Shown here piece after piece: positions 26,801 to 36,114 of a stretch of DNA of 64,000 nt. The notes below the pieces were generated by a model. That model did not search any database and was not told the origin of the DNA. It was given only the letters and a program-made list of their open reading frames with translations. The DNA is taken from assembly GCA_963777095.1 (NCBI GenBank), contig CAVZOY010000006.1, positions 496,001 through 560,000 on the forward strand. Direction: 5' to 3'. This DNA comes from CAVZOY01 sp963777095. Lineage in GTDB: Bacteria; Actinomycetota; Actinomycetes; Mycobacteriales; Geodermatophilaceae. Each line of letters starts with the position of its first letter. The stretch's first letter is position 1. The position numbers were made by a program, and so were the translations under genes.

Positions 26801-27403
26801 ATGCGAGGACGACGGCTGCGGGCCTACGACCGGCGGCTGCACACCTGGATCGGCGCCCTGCCGGCCAGCCCGGCCGACCGCTGGTTGCGGCGGCTGTCGT
26901 ACGCCGCCGACCACGGCAAGCTCTGGTTCACCGTCGCCTGCCTGCTGGCGGTCCGGCCAGGGGCCACCCGCCGGGCCGCCGTCCGCGGCGTCGGCTCCCA
27001 GCTGGCGGCCAGCGCACTGACGAACATCGTCTTCAAGCAGCTGTTCGGCCGGGTCCGGCCGGACATGGCGAACCTTCAGGCCCACCGGACCCTCCGCCGG
27101 GCCCCCGGCACGCTGTCCTTCCCGAGCGGGCACTCGAGCTCCGCGGCGGCGTTCGTCACCGGGGTCGCCGTCGAGGCGCCCGCGGTGGGCGCCCTGCTCG
27201 CGCCGGTGGCGCTCGGCGTCGGCTACTCCCGCGTGCACGTCGGCGTCCACTACCCCGGCGACGTCGTCGCGGGTCTGGCCATCGGCACCGGCGTCGCCCT
27301 CGCCGGACGACGGATCGCCCGGCGTCCGCAGCCGGTCCCGGTCGCGGAGCCGGTCGACGCCGCTCTGTGGCGGACGACTTCCCCGGGCGCTCCTGCGTCG
27401 TGA
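26801..27403 (+). CDS. PAP2-family membrane phosphatase
   Basis: An acid phosphatase/PAP2 protein of about 200 residues with the three catalytic motifs. These are KQLFGRVRPD, SFPSGHSSSAAAFVTG and GYSRVHVGVHYPGDVVAG, around several hydrophobic helices. It should dephosphorylate a lipid phosphate such as phosphatidic acid or undecaprenyl pyrophosphate at the membrane. I prefer ATG 26801 because TAGCGT lies seven bases upstream and would suit a leaderless transcript. An in-frame ATG at 26783 is the alternative. It follows the CGNR gene by 54 bases. Confidence 0.87.
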   Translation: MRGRRLRAYDRRLHTWIGALPASPADRWLRRLSYAADHGKLWFTVACLLAVRPGATRRAAVRGVGSQLAASALTNIVFKQLFGRVRPDMANLQAHRTLRRAPGTLSFPSGHSSSAAAFVTGVAVEAPAVGALLAPVALGVGYSRVHVGVHYPGDVVAGLAIGTGVALAGRRIARRPQPVPVAEPVDAALWRTTSPGAPAS

Positions 27404-27491
27404 TCGCTACGGTCCGGACAGGGGTTGCCCCCCGGACCGGCGGGGCACAGCCCGACCCGACGTCATCGAAGTCCGAGGGAAAGAGGTTCCC

Positions 27492-28037
27492 ATGTTGGTC
27501 CGCCGGATCGCCCGGCCACTGCTCGCCGCTCCGTTCGTCTACGGCGGCATCAGCACCCTCCGCAAACCGCAGGACCGGGTGCCCGGCGCCCGTCCGGTGG
27601 TGCAGAAGATCGCCGAGACGGCCGACAAGCAACTGCCCGTCCAGGTGCCCCGCGACGTCGAGCAGTGGGTCAAGGCCGATGCCGCGATCAAGGTGGCCGC
27701 CGGCACGCTGTTCGGCCTCGGCCGCCTGCCGCGGCTGACGGCCCTCGTCCTGTCCGCGTCGGTCGTGCCGACGACGCTGGCCGGCCACCGGTTCTGGGAG
27801 CACACCGACCCGACCGAGCGGTTCGGCCAGATCTCCAACTTCCTCAAGAACACCGGCCTGCTCGGCGGGCTGCTGCTGGCCGCCGTCGACACCGAGGGCA
27901 AGCCGTCGGTCGGCTACCGCGCCCGGCGGGCGGCGTCGAAGGCCGCCGACTCCACCGAGAAGAGCTTCGCGAAGGCGCAGAAGCGGGCGGCCAAGGCGCA
28001 GAAGAAGGCCGAGAAGAAGATCAAGAAGTCGAAGTAG
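27492..28037 (+). CDS. DoxX-family membrane protein with lysine-rich tail
   Basis: A 181-residue protein with four hydrophobic segments in a DoxX arrangement (MLVRRIARPLLAAPFVYGGI, GTLFGLGRLPRLTALVLSAS, a third around HRFWEHTDPTERFGQISNFL, and TGLLGGLLLAAVDTEG). After residue ~150 the C-terminus becomes an Ala/Lys-rich helix ending KKAEKKIKKSK, which could bind membrane or nucleic acid. DoxX relatives are linked to redox or membrane stress, but the role here is unproven. The RBS GAGGGAAAGAGG precedes the ATG at 27492. It is followed 11 bases later by the PHP gene. Confidence 0.85.
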   Translation: MLVRRIARPLLAAPFVYGGISTLRKPQDRVPGARPVVQKIAETADKQLPVQVPRDVEQWVKADAAIKVAAGTLFGLGRLPRLTALVLSASVVPTTLAGHRFWEHTDPTERFGQISNFLKNTGLLGGLLLAAVDTEGKPSVGYRARRAASKAADSTEKSFAKAQKRAAKAQKKAEKKIKKSK

Positions 28038-28048
28038 GGACGACGGCG

Positions 28049-29098
28049 CTGACCGCCCCTTCCTCGCCCGCGGGCACGCTCCGCAGGATCGCCTTCCTGC
28101 TGGAGCGCGCCCGCGAGCCCACGCACCGCGTCCAGGCGTTCCGGACCGCCGCCGCCGTCGTCGACGGGCTGGCCGAGGGCGAGCTCGAGCGACGGATCCG
28201 CACCAAGACCCTCACCGATCTGCGCGGCATCGGGCCGAAGACCGCGACCGCGATCGTGCAGGCGCACGCCGGCGAGGTGCCCGAGTACCTGCAGCGGCTG
28301 GAGGACGCCTACGCCGAGCTGGTACCGCTGGCCGACGACGTCGCCGAGTTCCGGGCCGCGCTGCGCGGCGACCTGCACGCCCACTCGGACTGGTCCGACG
28401 GCGGCAGCCCGATCCGCGAGATGGCCGAGGCCGCCATGGCGCTCGGCCACGAGTACCTCGCGCTGACCGACCACTCCCCCCGGCTGACCGTCGCCAACGG
28501 GCTGACCGCCGAGCGGCTGGAGCAGCAGCTCGACGTCGTCGCCGAGCTCAACGAGGAGCTCGCCCCGTTCCGGATCCTGACCGGGATCGAGGTCGACATC
28601 AACGTCGACGGCAGTCTCGACCAGACCGACGAGCTGCTCGGCCGGCTCGACGTCGTCGTCGCCAGCGTGCACTCCGACCTGCGGGCCGACTCGAGGTCCA
28701 TGACCGAGCGGATGCTGCGCGCCGTGGCCGATCCGCACACCGACGTCCTCGGGCACTGCACCGGCCGGCTGGTGATCGGCCGCCGCCAACGCAACGGCAC
28801 GCAGCGGCCGCGGCCGGAGAGCACGTTCGATGCCGAGGCGGTCTTCACGGCCTGCGTGGAGCACGGCACCGCCGTCGAGATCAACTCCCGGCCCGAGCGG
28901 CTGGACCCCCCGAAGCGGCTGCTCACCCTGGCCCACGAGATCGGCTGCGAGTTCGCCGTCGACACCGACGCGCACGCCCCCGGGCAGCTGGACTGGCAGG
29001 GCAACGGGTGCGAGCGCGCGGTGGAGTGCGGGGTCGATCCGGATCGGGTGATCAACACCCGTTCCGCCGACGACCTGCTCGCCTGGACCGCCGGCTGA
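28049..29098 (+). CDS. PHP-domain protein with N-terminal helix-hairpin-helix (PolX C-terminal-like)
   Basis: The N-terminal ~90 residues hold a DNA-binding helix-hairpin-helix, LTDLRGIGPKTATAIVQAHA. The rest is a PHP metallophosphoesterase with GDLHAHSDWSDGGSPIREMA, EYLALTDHSPRL, GIEVDINVDGSLD, DVVVASVHSDLRADSRSMTE, HCTGRLVIGRR, NSRPERLDPP and AVDTDAHAPGQLDWQG. These supply the His/Asp metal ligands. The layout resembles the non-polymerase part of bacterial PolX. No ATG, GTG or TTG lies near the expected start. CTG 28049, 12 bases after the DoxX stop, is the best candidate, so either a rare start or a base error is involved. Confidence 0.85.
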   Translation: MTAPSSPAGTLRRIAFLLERAREPTHRVQAFRTAAAVVDGLAEGELERRIRTKTLTDLRGIGPKTATAIVQAHAGEVPEYLQRLEDAYAELVPLADDVAEFRAALRGDLHAHSDWSDGGSPIREMAEAAMALGHEYLALTDHSPRLTVANGLTAERLEQQLDVVAELNEELAPFRILTGIEVDINVDGSLDQTDELLGRLDVVVASVHSDLRADSRSMTERMLRAVADPHTDVLGHCTGRLVIGRRQRNGTQRPRPESTFDAEAVFTACVEHGTAVEINSRPERLDPPKRLLTLAHEIGCEFAVDTDAHAPGQLDWQGNGCERAVECGVDPDRVINTRSADDLLAWTAG

Positions 29099-29439
29099 CC
29101 GGGTCGTCCGGACGGGGGACAGCCCCGATCGCCCGTAGCGCAGAGTGACTTTTTCCCTCGTCCGGGGGGTGCCTTGCGCTTTACTTGCGACCCGACCAGG
29201 GGTTACATAGTCCGCGGCACGCAGCGCTCGCGAAGGATCGTGACGGTGCGTGAGGGGGACGAGCGATCACACGGACGTGACGCCGTCGGACGACGGAGCC
29301 AGCAGTCCCGTCGTCAACAGGCTGCACGAACGAAGTGATCGAACGGGTGAGCGTTGACCCGCCGGGCGCAAGTGGTCGCCATAGCCCGGCGGCGAGCAGA
29401 GGCGAAACCGAACCCGTCCTCGTCCGAGAGGACACGGGC
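29099..29439 (+). promoter_or_regulatory. 341-base gap with candidate promoter and long leader
   Basis: A TTGCGA box (29185-29190) and CATAGT (29206-29211), 15 bases apart, could form a promoter reading to the glycosyltransferase. This would give a leader of roughly 220 bases to ATG 29440. A T-run at 29151-29155 lies before it and may help end the PHP transcript. I found no gene or known riboswitch. Confidence 0.35.
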
Positions 29440-30413
29440 ATGCTCCAGAGCACGCTTGTCCAGTTCACCCCGCGCGCGACGCGGAAGCCACGCGTCAGCG
29501 TGGTCATCCCCACCTACAACGAGGCCAAGAACCTCCCGCACGTCTTCGGGCTCCTGCCCGAGGACCTGCACGAGGTGATCGTGGTCGACGGCCGCAGCGT
29601 CGACGACACCATCGAGGTCGCCCGGAGCCTGCGCCCGGACGTCGTCGTCGTGCGGCAGAACCGCATCGGCAAGGGCAACGCCATGGCCTGCGGGTTCGCG
29701 GCGGTCACCGGCGACATCGTCGTCATGCTCGACGCCGACGGCTCGGCCGACCCGCGCGAGATCGAGCGGTACGTCGCCGCCCTGGTCGACGGCGCCGACT
29801 TCGCGAAGGGCACCCGGTTCGCACCCGGCGGCGGCAGCGCGGACATCACGCGGGTGCGGGCCTGGGGCAACCGCTGGCTCAACCGGATCGCCAACGCGCT
29901 GTTCGGCACCCGGTACACCGACCTCTGCTACGGCTACAACGCCTTCTGGGCGCACTGCCTGCCGGCCCTCGAGCTCGACGCCGCCGATCGGGGCAGCACC
30001 GAGAAGCTGTGGGGCGACGGCTTCGAGATCGAGACCCTGATCAACACGCGCATCGCCAAGGCCGGCCTGCGGCATCACCGAGGTGCCCAGCTACGAGGCC
30101 GAGCGCATCCACGGCCAGAGCAACCTCAACACCTGGCGGGACGGGTTCCGCGTGCTGCGGGCCCTGCTCGTCGAGCGGTTCAACCGGAAGGGGCACGACG
30201 TGGAGATCGTCCGTACGGAGCCGAGGGACATCGCCCCGGTCATCCCGCTGCCGGTGCGCATCGTCGGCAACCGGGTCATCGAGCCGCTGGACGTGCCGGC
30301 CGGCACGGTGCTCGACGGAGATCCTGTTCGTCGACAACTTCGCCTACGACCCCGAGAGCTACGACCCCGGTCCGCTGGCCCGGGCGCTCATGGCGGAGCA
30401 CGCCGCGCGCTGA
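29440..30413 (+). CDS. GT2 glycosyltransferase (polyprenol-phosphate sugar synthase-like)
   Basis: A GT-A fold transferase resembling dolichol-phosphate mannose or glucose synthases. It has VSVVIPTYNEAKNLPHVFGL, EVIVVDGRSVDDTIEVARSL, GKGNAMACGFAAVTGDIVVM and the metal-binding LDADGSADPREIERYVAALV. WLNRIANALFGTRYTDLCYG and GDGFEIETLINTRIAKAGL follow. The C-terminal part continues after single-base insertions at about 30075 (GG for G) and 30318. No membrane anchor is seen. ATG 29440 behind AGAGGAC is preferred to two upstream GTG codons. Together with the strong hairpin at 30431 it forms a single-gene unit at the head of the polysaccharide region. Confidence 0.87.
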
Positions 30414-30430
30414 GCACGACACCTCTGCGG

Positions 30431-30473
30431 AACGGGTACGGACGGCGGGTGCACCCCGCCGTCCGTACCCGTT
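30431..30473 (+). terminator. Strong hairpin terminator after the GT2 gene
   Basis: Nineteen-base perfect arms (30431-30449 and 30455-30473) with a five-base loop start 17 bases past the stop codon. There is no T-run. It is long enough to stop transcription on either strand. Confidence 0.8.
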
Positions 30474-30521
30474 CGGCGTTGCAGCGGGTCCTGCCGCCGG
30501 TGCTCCGGCCGCGGGACGGCG

Positions 30522-31053
30522 GTGGCCGCGATCCTGCTGCTCGACCTGGTCCGCGAGGCACGCGACTGGCCGCTCCCGGTGCTCGGCGCGCTCGACGAGC
30601 CGGCGCACCTGCTCACCGCCTGGCTCGTGCTGGCGGCGCTGCTCCGCCCGGACGACGGCGCTGCGGCTGCTGCCGTGGGTGCTGGCCGGCGCGGTGCTGC
30701 TCGACCTCGACCACGTGCCGCTCTTCCTGGGCCTCGACGTCACCGCCACGCCGTCCGGCCGACCGGTCACCCACTCGCTGAGCACGGTGGCGGTGCTGCT
30801 GGTGGCGGCCCTCGCCGTCCGCAGGTGGCGCGTCGCCCTGGCCGGGCTCGCCGTCGGAGCGGCGACGCAGCTGCTGCGCGACCTGTCCACCGGTCCGGGC
30901 GTGCCGCTGTTCTGGCCGGCCCTGGCCGTCGACGTGCGGCTGCCCTACCTGACGTACCTGCTGGTGCTCCTCGCCCTGGCGGGCGTGGCGACGGTCCGCC
31001 GGCGCCCGGGCGCCGTCAGCGGCCGAGCAGACGGCGCAGCAGCGGCCGCCTGA
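30522..31053 (+). CDS. Membrane-bound metal-dependent hydrolase-like protein (DUF457/YdjM type)
   Basis: About 175 residues with four to five hydrophobic segments. Diagnostic features are LDEPAHLLTAWLVLAALL near the start, LDLDHVPLFLGLD, in which the Asp/His pair may bind metal, RPVTHSLSTVAVLLVAAL, and the end VRLPYLTYLLVLLALAGVAT. GTG 30522 is the first clear start. A one-base frameshift near 30660 divides the gene. Its biochemical role is not established. It converges with, and overlaps by 38 bases, a small zinc-ribbon gene on the opposite strand. Confidence 0.72.
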
Positions 31054-31171
31054 ACCTCGGGCAGTCGCAGAGCGCGCAGTCGCTGCCCGACCGGTAGTGC
31101 TCGTGCGCCCGGCGGCCGTGCCCGCACCGCCCGCACGAGGGACCGGCGTCCGACGCGTCCGTGTCGCTCAC
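31016..31171 (-). CDS. Small zinc-ribbon-like protein (51 aa)
   Basis: A 51-residue protein starting at GTG 31171. It contains PSCGRCGHGRRAHEHYRSGS then DCALCDCPRFRRP, with two CxxC/CxC pairs and a His-rich connector, so it should bind one zinc ion. Similar short proteins with CxHxxxxHEHYRxGxDC patterns are common in Actinobacteria, but I know no function. The basic tail (RRPLLRRLLGR) may contact nucleic acid. It overlaps the 3' end of the convergent membrane-protein gene. Confidence 0.7.
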   Translation of the reverse strand: MSDTDASDAGPSCGRCGHGRRAHEHYRSGSDCALCDCPRFRRPLLRRLLGR

Positions 31172-31290
31172 CGTGCCCCTCTCGTCGACCGTCCGGCGGC
31201 GGTCAGGGTCTCCCGATGCCTCCCCGTGGTCAACGCCGACACGGTTCCCCATCCGGGGTGCGGCGGTCCGCCGCACGTACGCTCCCCGCC

Positions 31291-32223
31291 GTGACGACCC
31301 CGCGCAGCCTCTCGGTCGTCCTCTGCGCCTACACGCTGGAGCGGTGGGACGACATCTGCGCCGCGGTCGAGAGCCTGCGCGCGCAGTCGCGTCCGGTCGA
31401 CCAGGTGCTGCTCGTGGCCGACCACAACGACGAGCTCCTCGAGCGCGCCCGAGCCACCTTCCCCGACGTGCAGTGCCTGCCCAACGCCGAGGGGCGAGGC
31501 CTGTCCGGCGCCCGCAACACCGGCGTCCGCGCGGCCACCGGTGACGTGGTCGCCTTCCTCGACGACGACGCCGCCGCCGAACCCGGCTGGGCGGCCGGCC
31601 TGATGGCGCCCTACGAGGATCCGTCCGTCGTCGGCACCGGCGGGCGGGTCGTGCCGGCCTGGCGGGCACCGCGGCCCGGCTGGTTCCCGGAGGAGTTCCT
31701 CTGGGTGGTCGGCTGCTCGTACGCCGGGCTGCCCGAGGGGCGGGCCGAGGTGCGCAACCCGATCGGCGCCAGCATGAGCTTCCGCCGGTCGGTGTTCGAG
31801 GGCGTCGGCGGCTTCGACGCCACCATGGGTCGCCTCGGCAAGGACGCCGCGGGCTGCGAGGAGACCGAGTTCTCGATCCGCGCGCGCCGGAACGGGGGGC
31901 GGGTCGTGCTCGAGCCGTCGTCGGTGTGCCGGCACGCGGTCACCCCGGACCGGGTCACCCGCCGCTACTTCCGCCGCCGCTGCCGCGCCGAGGGCCGGTC
32001 CAAGGCGCTGGTCAGCCGGCTGACCGGGCAGGACGAGGCGCTGTCGACCGAACGCGCGTACGTCACGCGCACCCTGCCGCGCGGCGTGCTGCGCGGCCTC
32101 GGTGCGCTCGTCCGCGGCGACGTCGGCGGCCTCGGCCGGGCGGAGGCGATCGTCGAGGGGACGACGCTGACGGTGCTCAGCTACGCCGGCATGCGGCTGC
32201 GCCTCGCGCTCCGCCGCGCCTGA
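31291..32223 (+). CDS. GT2 glycosyltransferase
   Basis: An intact 310-residue family 2 transferase. The N-terminus reads LSVVLCAYTLERWDDICAAV, then QVLLVADHNDELLERARATF and EGRGLSGARNTGVRAATGDV. The metal motif is VAFLDDDAAAEPGW. Later come GASMSFRRSVFEGVGGFD and CEETEFSIRARRNGGRVVLE, the acceptor-side ED motif. The C-terminus has basic helices (RRYFRRRCRAEGRSKALVSR). GTG 31291 is chosen because the coding character begins there. It is probably monocistronic and ends 14 bases from the convergent GH16 gene. Confidence 0.9.
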   Translation: MTTPRSLSVVLCAYTLERWDDICAAVESLRAQSRPVDQVLLVADHNDELLERARATFPDVQCLPNAEGRGLSGARNTGVRAATGDVVAFLDDDAAAEPGWAAGLMAPYEDPSVVGTGGRVVPAWRAPRPGWFPEEFLWVVGCSYAGLPEGRAEVRNPIGASMSFRRSVFEGVGGFDATMGRLGKDAAGCEETEFSIRARRNGGRVVLEPSSVCRHAVTPDRVTRRYFRRRCRAEGRSKALVSRLTGQDEALSTERAYVTRTLPRGVLRGLGALVRGDVGGLGRAEAIVEGTTLTVLSYAGMRLRLALRRA

Positions 32224-32236
32224 CCGTCCCCTGCGT

Positions 32237-33088
32237 TCACGAGGGCGTCCACGTGCGGACCCACTCGACGTCCATGTGCGCCCCGGGCTCCGGGTCGTAC
32301 CCGCCACGGAGTGACAGGTTGAGGATGATCATCATCGGGATGTCGGTCATGTCCTCGGTGGCGGCGAGCGCCTCGTAGGCGACGCCGTCCAGGTAGGGCA
32401 CCGCCCGCTCGCCGTCCCAGAGCAGCCCGTAGGTGTGGAAGTCGTCGCGGTAGTCGACGTCCGGGTCGCCGTACATGTCGGGACCGGTGCGGCTGTCGGC
32501 CGGGTCGATGTAGTTGAACGAGGGCCGCGGCTCGCTGCCGGCCTCGAGGAACTCGGCGATGTCGATCTCCGGCGGCCACCGGTCGAGCGGATGCAGCCAG
32601 AATGCCGGCCAGCAGCCGTCGCACGACGGCATCCGCACCCGCGCCTCGACGTAGACCGGCGGCCGGACGGCGATGTCGGGCAGCGTCTGGACCATGCCGG
32701 TGCTGTGGTCGTAGTCGCCGTCCCCCACCGTGCGCGCCTCGCGCTCGACGGTCAGGGTCAGCCGCCCGTCGGCCACCGTCACGTTCGACGGGTCGAACCA
32801 GGCGCCCTCGATGTCCCAGTTGAAGGGCAGGGCGGGCTTGTCGCCGCCGCGGTCGGGTTGCCACACCGACCGGTCCAGGGTGTCGCCGTCGAACTCGTCG
32901 GCGAAGACCTGCTCCCAGTCGCCGGGCGGTCCGGCCCACCGCGCCTCACCGGCCACCGACGCCCCGGGCCGCAGCACGAGGGTGACGACGACGGCCAGCA
33001 CGAGGCCGGCGGCGACGGCCAGCACCAGCAGCGGACGATCGGCCTTCGCCAGGATCGGGCGGCGCCGCGCTCCGACCGGGTCAGTCAC
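32237..33088 (-). CDS. Glycoside hydrolase family 16 with N-terminal membrane anchor
   Basis: A 283-residue protein with a membrane segment near residues 20-42 (LLVLAVAAGLVLAVVVTLVL), then a GH16 jelly-roll. The catalytic signature is PPEIDIAEFLE, which supplies the ExDxxE nucleophile and acid. Other features are EQVFADEFDGDTLDRSVWQP, VRMPSCDGCWPAFWLHPLDR and DDFHTYGLLWDGERAVPYLD. It should cut a beta-1,3 or mixed beta-glucan or a related galactan outside the cell. GTG 33088 overlaps the previous stop by eight bases. It is the last gene of a five-gene minus-strand operon and may trim or release the operon's own polymer. Confidence 0.9.
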   Translation of the reverse strand: MTDPVGARRRPILAKADRPLLVLAVAAGLVLAVVVTLVLRPGASVAGEARWAGPPGDWEQVFADEFDGDTLDRSVWQPDRGGDKPALPFNWDIEGAWFDPSNVTVADGRLTLTVEREARTVGDGDYDHSTGMVQTLPDIAVRPPVYVEARVRMPSCDGCWPAFWLHPLDRWPPEIDIAEFLEAGSEPRPSFNYIDPADSRTGPDMYGDPDVDYRDDFHTYGLLWDGERAVPYLDGVAYEALAATEDMTDIPMMIILNLSLRGGYDPEPGAHMDVEWVRTWTPS

Positions 33089-34909
33089 GGCAGCGGTACA
33101 GGACGCTGGTCCCCTCGCGGAAGACCTCCGTGAAGTCCGGGTCGGCCGCGATCGCCCGCTCGAAGGCGCGGTAGGTGTAGAGCTGCATCCGGCCGAACAG
33201 CAGGACGTCGTCCTCCGCCGACGGGCCGATCGCCACGAACGCCGGACCGTCGCCGGCGCTGCTCTCGCACACGGCCTGGGTGAACTCGACCAGATCGGTC
33301 TGGTCCTCGGCGGCCTCGGCGAAGGCGGGCAGCTCGGTGAGCCCCACGACCGACGCCGGTCGGGATCGGGCAGGTGGTCGGCGTACTCGGCCGTCGACCG
33401 CCACGGGTAGGCGGAGGTGAACGGCACCAGCACCGAGCCGGCGGGGGTGTTCTGCTCGAACCACGCGTCGGCGGCGACGTCCGAGGCGGCGACGCGGTAG
33501 CTCATCTCGCCGGCGAAGTTCGCGGGCAGGGCGAGGACGGCGACCACGGCGACGGGCAGCACGGGCAGCAGCCGTCGCGGCGTCCACCGGCGGCGGCCGT
33601 CGAAGAACCGCGACGAGATCAGGTAGGCCAGCCACGGCAGCGCGAACAGGTACGCGCGGAAGATGCCCTCGTTGCCGTAGGGCTGCCCGAGCACCATGGC
33701 CAGCGGCACGGCCACCAGCCCCACCGGCGCGACGAGCCGGGCGAGCCGGCCCGGGCTGCGGAGACCGCGCAGCACGCTGTAGCCGGTGAGCAGCACGAGA
33801 ACGGCCATGAGCAGCGGGGCCGCCCACAGCGACAGCTCGTACCCGGGCAGGGGCTCGACGAGCGCGACCTGCGGCGGCTCGATGTTGCGGACGCCGAACT
33901 CGAACAGGTCGTAGGTGCTGGCGAGGAACGGCCAGGCGAGCATCAACCAGAACAGCTCGACGGCGAGGAACGCGACGGGCAGCCACGGCCGCGCCGGGCG
34001 CAGCAGCACGCAGATCAGCACGGACTGGCCGAGCAGGATCACCGGCGACAGCGGGTGGGACACCACCACGAAGGCGAAGGCGGCGACGAGCAGCAGCGTC
34101 GCCCGACGGCTGCCCCAGAAGGCGCCCGGCGCGGGGAGGTCGGGGTCGTCGGCGAGCGGGAAGCGGGTGCGCAGCCCCTCCCGGCGCAGTCCCTCGGCCC
34201 CGGCCGGGACCGACCGCAGCAGGCCGCCCACCACGAACAGCGCGACCGGGAACGCGAGCGCCTGGGGAGCGAAGTAGTTCTGTCCGATCCAGTCGCCGAG
34301 CAGGTAGACCAGCACGGCGCCGTAGCGGATCCGGCGGGACGACGACAGCCCGCCGATCGCCCAGTAGACGGCGGCTGCCGTGAGCGCCGCGAGCACCGGC
34401 TGGGTCCACTGCGCGAGGGTCAGCGGCGCGACGCCGGTGACCTCGGAGATCGCCGCGGAGAGGAAGAAGAAGCCCGGGAAGTTGTGGTAGATGTCGATCG
34501 ACCGGTCGACCGACCAGTGCTCCAGCAGGTACTCGGTGACGCCGACGTGCTTGTACGTCCACGGGTAGCGCGGCACGTCGTAGACGGCGGACGTCGTCCC
34601 GAACAGCAGCGCGACCAGCGCGGCCAGCGGTGCGAGCACCGTGTGCCGCACGGGCCGGCTCGCGACCAGCGCGGCGAGGACGCCGAGCAGGGCGATCGCG
34701 AAGGCGACGTACCAGAGCGCGGGCAGCGCGGGCAGCAGCCCCCAGCCGTCGGACTCCTCCGGCCGGACCGAGGAGAGCGACAGCGCCCACAGCACGAGGC
34801 CGAGCATCCCGGCGCCCGGCACGACCCAGGTCGCCCACGAGCGCGCGTGCGAGACGGGGGCCGCCGGGGGCGGAGCCGGCGTCGCCGTCGGCAGGGTGGA
34901 GACGCTCAT
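33081..34909 (-). CDS. Large polytopic membrane protein of a polysaccharide operon
   Basis: About 610 residues with roughly 12-14 hydrophobic segments and extracytoplasmic loops, such as YDVPRYPWTYKHVGVTEYLL and DIYHNFPGFFFLSAAISEVT. The C-terminal soluble domain contains WFEQNTPAGSVLVPFTSAYP and GTSVLYRCRD. This shape resembles membrane glycosyltransferases of the GT-C class or O-unit polymerases, but no catalytic motif is certain. A one-base deletion near 33362 (CCGG for CCCGG) splits the last 90 residues. ATG 34909 shares ATGA with the upstream GT2 gene. Confidence 0.78.
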
Positions 34910-36114
34910 GCCCGACCTCCCGGAGCCATGCGCAGCGCCCGGCGGGCCTGCAGGTAGAGCAGCGGCCCGGCGCCGAAGCCCAGGAACTCGCGGAGCAGCG
35001 CGCCGCGGGGCGCGGCGGCCGGCTCGGTCAGCCGCTCCCGCGTCGTGCTGCGGATGCCGGCCATGCGGCGCAGCCCGAGCGGGACCCGGCCGAGGAGCTC
35101 GCGCCGGGTGTCGGGCTGGAGCAGGCACTTGGTGAGGAAGGCCGACAGCCCGGTGCCGTAGCCGAACATCTGCCCCAGCAGGGCCTCGCGGTCGGCGCGG
35201 TGGTGGTGCCAGACCAGGGCGGCCGGCTCGTAGGCGATCGAGCGGCCGGCCCGCAGCACGCGGACGAAGATGTCGAGGTCCTCGCCGCCGCGGGTGCGGG
35301 TGCCCGCGCCGAGCGCCTCGTCGAAGGCGCCGAGGTCGACCAGCAGCTGCCGGTCGAAGGCGAGGTTCGCGCCGGTGCCGAAGACGCCGGGCGAGTACGG
35401 GAAGAGCGGGTCCTCGCTGCCCGGACCCTCGAGGGCGAACAGCAGCGGCTCGCAGCGGGTCGACCACGAGGCGGCGCGGGCGTCGAAGTACTCCTCGGCC
35501 GCACCGGCGATGTCGGCGGTGGCCACCAGGCCGGTGACGCAGCCGACGTCCGGTGCCCGGCCGAAGCCGCGCAGCAGCCCCTGGATCCAGCCGGGATCCA
35601 CCGCGACGTCGTCGTCGGTGTACGCCAGGTACCGACCGGTCGCGGCGGCGAGGCCCGCGTTGCGGGCTCGGGACAGCCCGGGCCGCGGCTCGAGGACGTA
35701 GCGGAACCGCGGGTCGCGGGCGGCCACGGCCGAGACGACCTCGCGGGTGCTGTCGTCGGTCGGGGCGTTGTCGACCACGAGGATCTCGAGCCGGGGATGG
35801 GTCAGCGCGGCGAGCCGGTCCAGGCAGGCGACCAGCTGGGGCGCGCGGTTGCGGGTGCAGACGACGAGGCTCACGAGGTCCTCGGTCGGGGCCTCGCGGT
35901 CGTCGGCCTCGACCTGGGCGACGCGACCGGCGAACCGATCCCGCGCCTCGGCCGAGACGGCGGCGACGTCCAGCGGCAGGGCGGCCGGCACGTAGCCGAG
36001 CGGGTCGCCGTGCAGCCGCACGAGGACGCGCGCCCGATCCTGCTTCCCCCGGGGGACGACGGCGTCGACCGCGCCGGTCGACAGCTCCAGCTCGGCGCAC
36101 CACGTGCCGGTCAT
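34906..36114 (-). CDS. GT2 glycosyltransferase
   Basis: An intact 402-residue enzyme. The first ~75 residues form an extra N-terminal domain (MTGTWCAELELSTGAVDAVV). The GT2 core follows with DLVSLVVCTRNRAPQLVACL, LEILVVDNAPTDDSTREVVS, RPGLSRARNAGLAAATGRYL and the metal motif AYTDDDVAVDPGW. GGEDLDIFVRVLRAGRSIAY and HHHRADREALLGQMFGYGTG complete it. This long N-terminal form is frequent in actinobacterial polysaccharide clusters. It overlaps both neighbours by four bases in the chain 37577 to 34906. Confidence 0.9.
   Translation of the reverse strand: MTGTWCAELELSTGAVDAVVPRGKQDRARVLVRLHGDPLGYVPAALPLDVAAVSAEARDRFAGRVAQVEADDREAPTEDLVSLVVCTRNRAPQLVACLDRLAALTHPRLEILVVDNAPTDDSTREVVSAVAARDPRFRYVLEPRPGLSRARNAGLAAATGRYLAYTDDDVAVDPGWIQGLLRGFGRAPDVGCVTGLVATADIAGAAEEYFDARAASWSTRCEPLLFALEGPGSEDPLFPYSPGVFGTGANLAFDRQLLVDLGAFDEALGAGTRTRGGEDLDIFVRVLRAGRSIAYEPAALVWHHHRADREALLGQMFGYGTGLSAFLTKCLLQPDTRRELLGRVPLGLRRMAGIRSTTRERLTEPAAAPRGALLREFLGFGAGPLLYLQARRALRMAPGGRA

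Noticed and set aside
33374..34957. Long plus-strand reading frame (about 527 codons) opposite the membrane-protein gene
   Set aside because: It is Arg/Gln/Gly-rich with no domain, and the minus strand has a convincing membrane protein. Long antisense frames are expected at this GC content.
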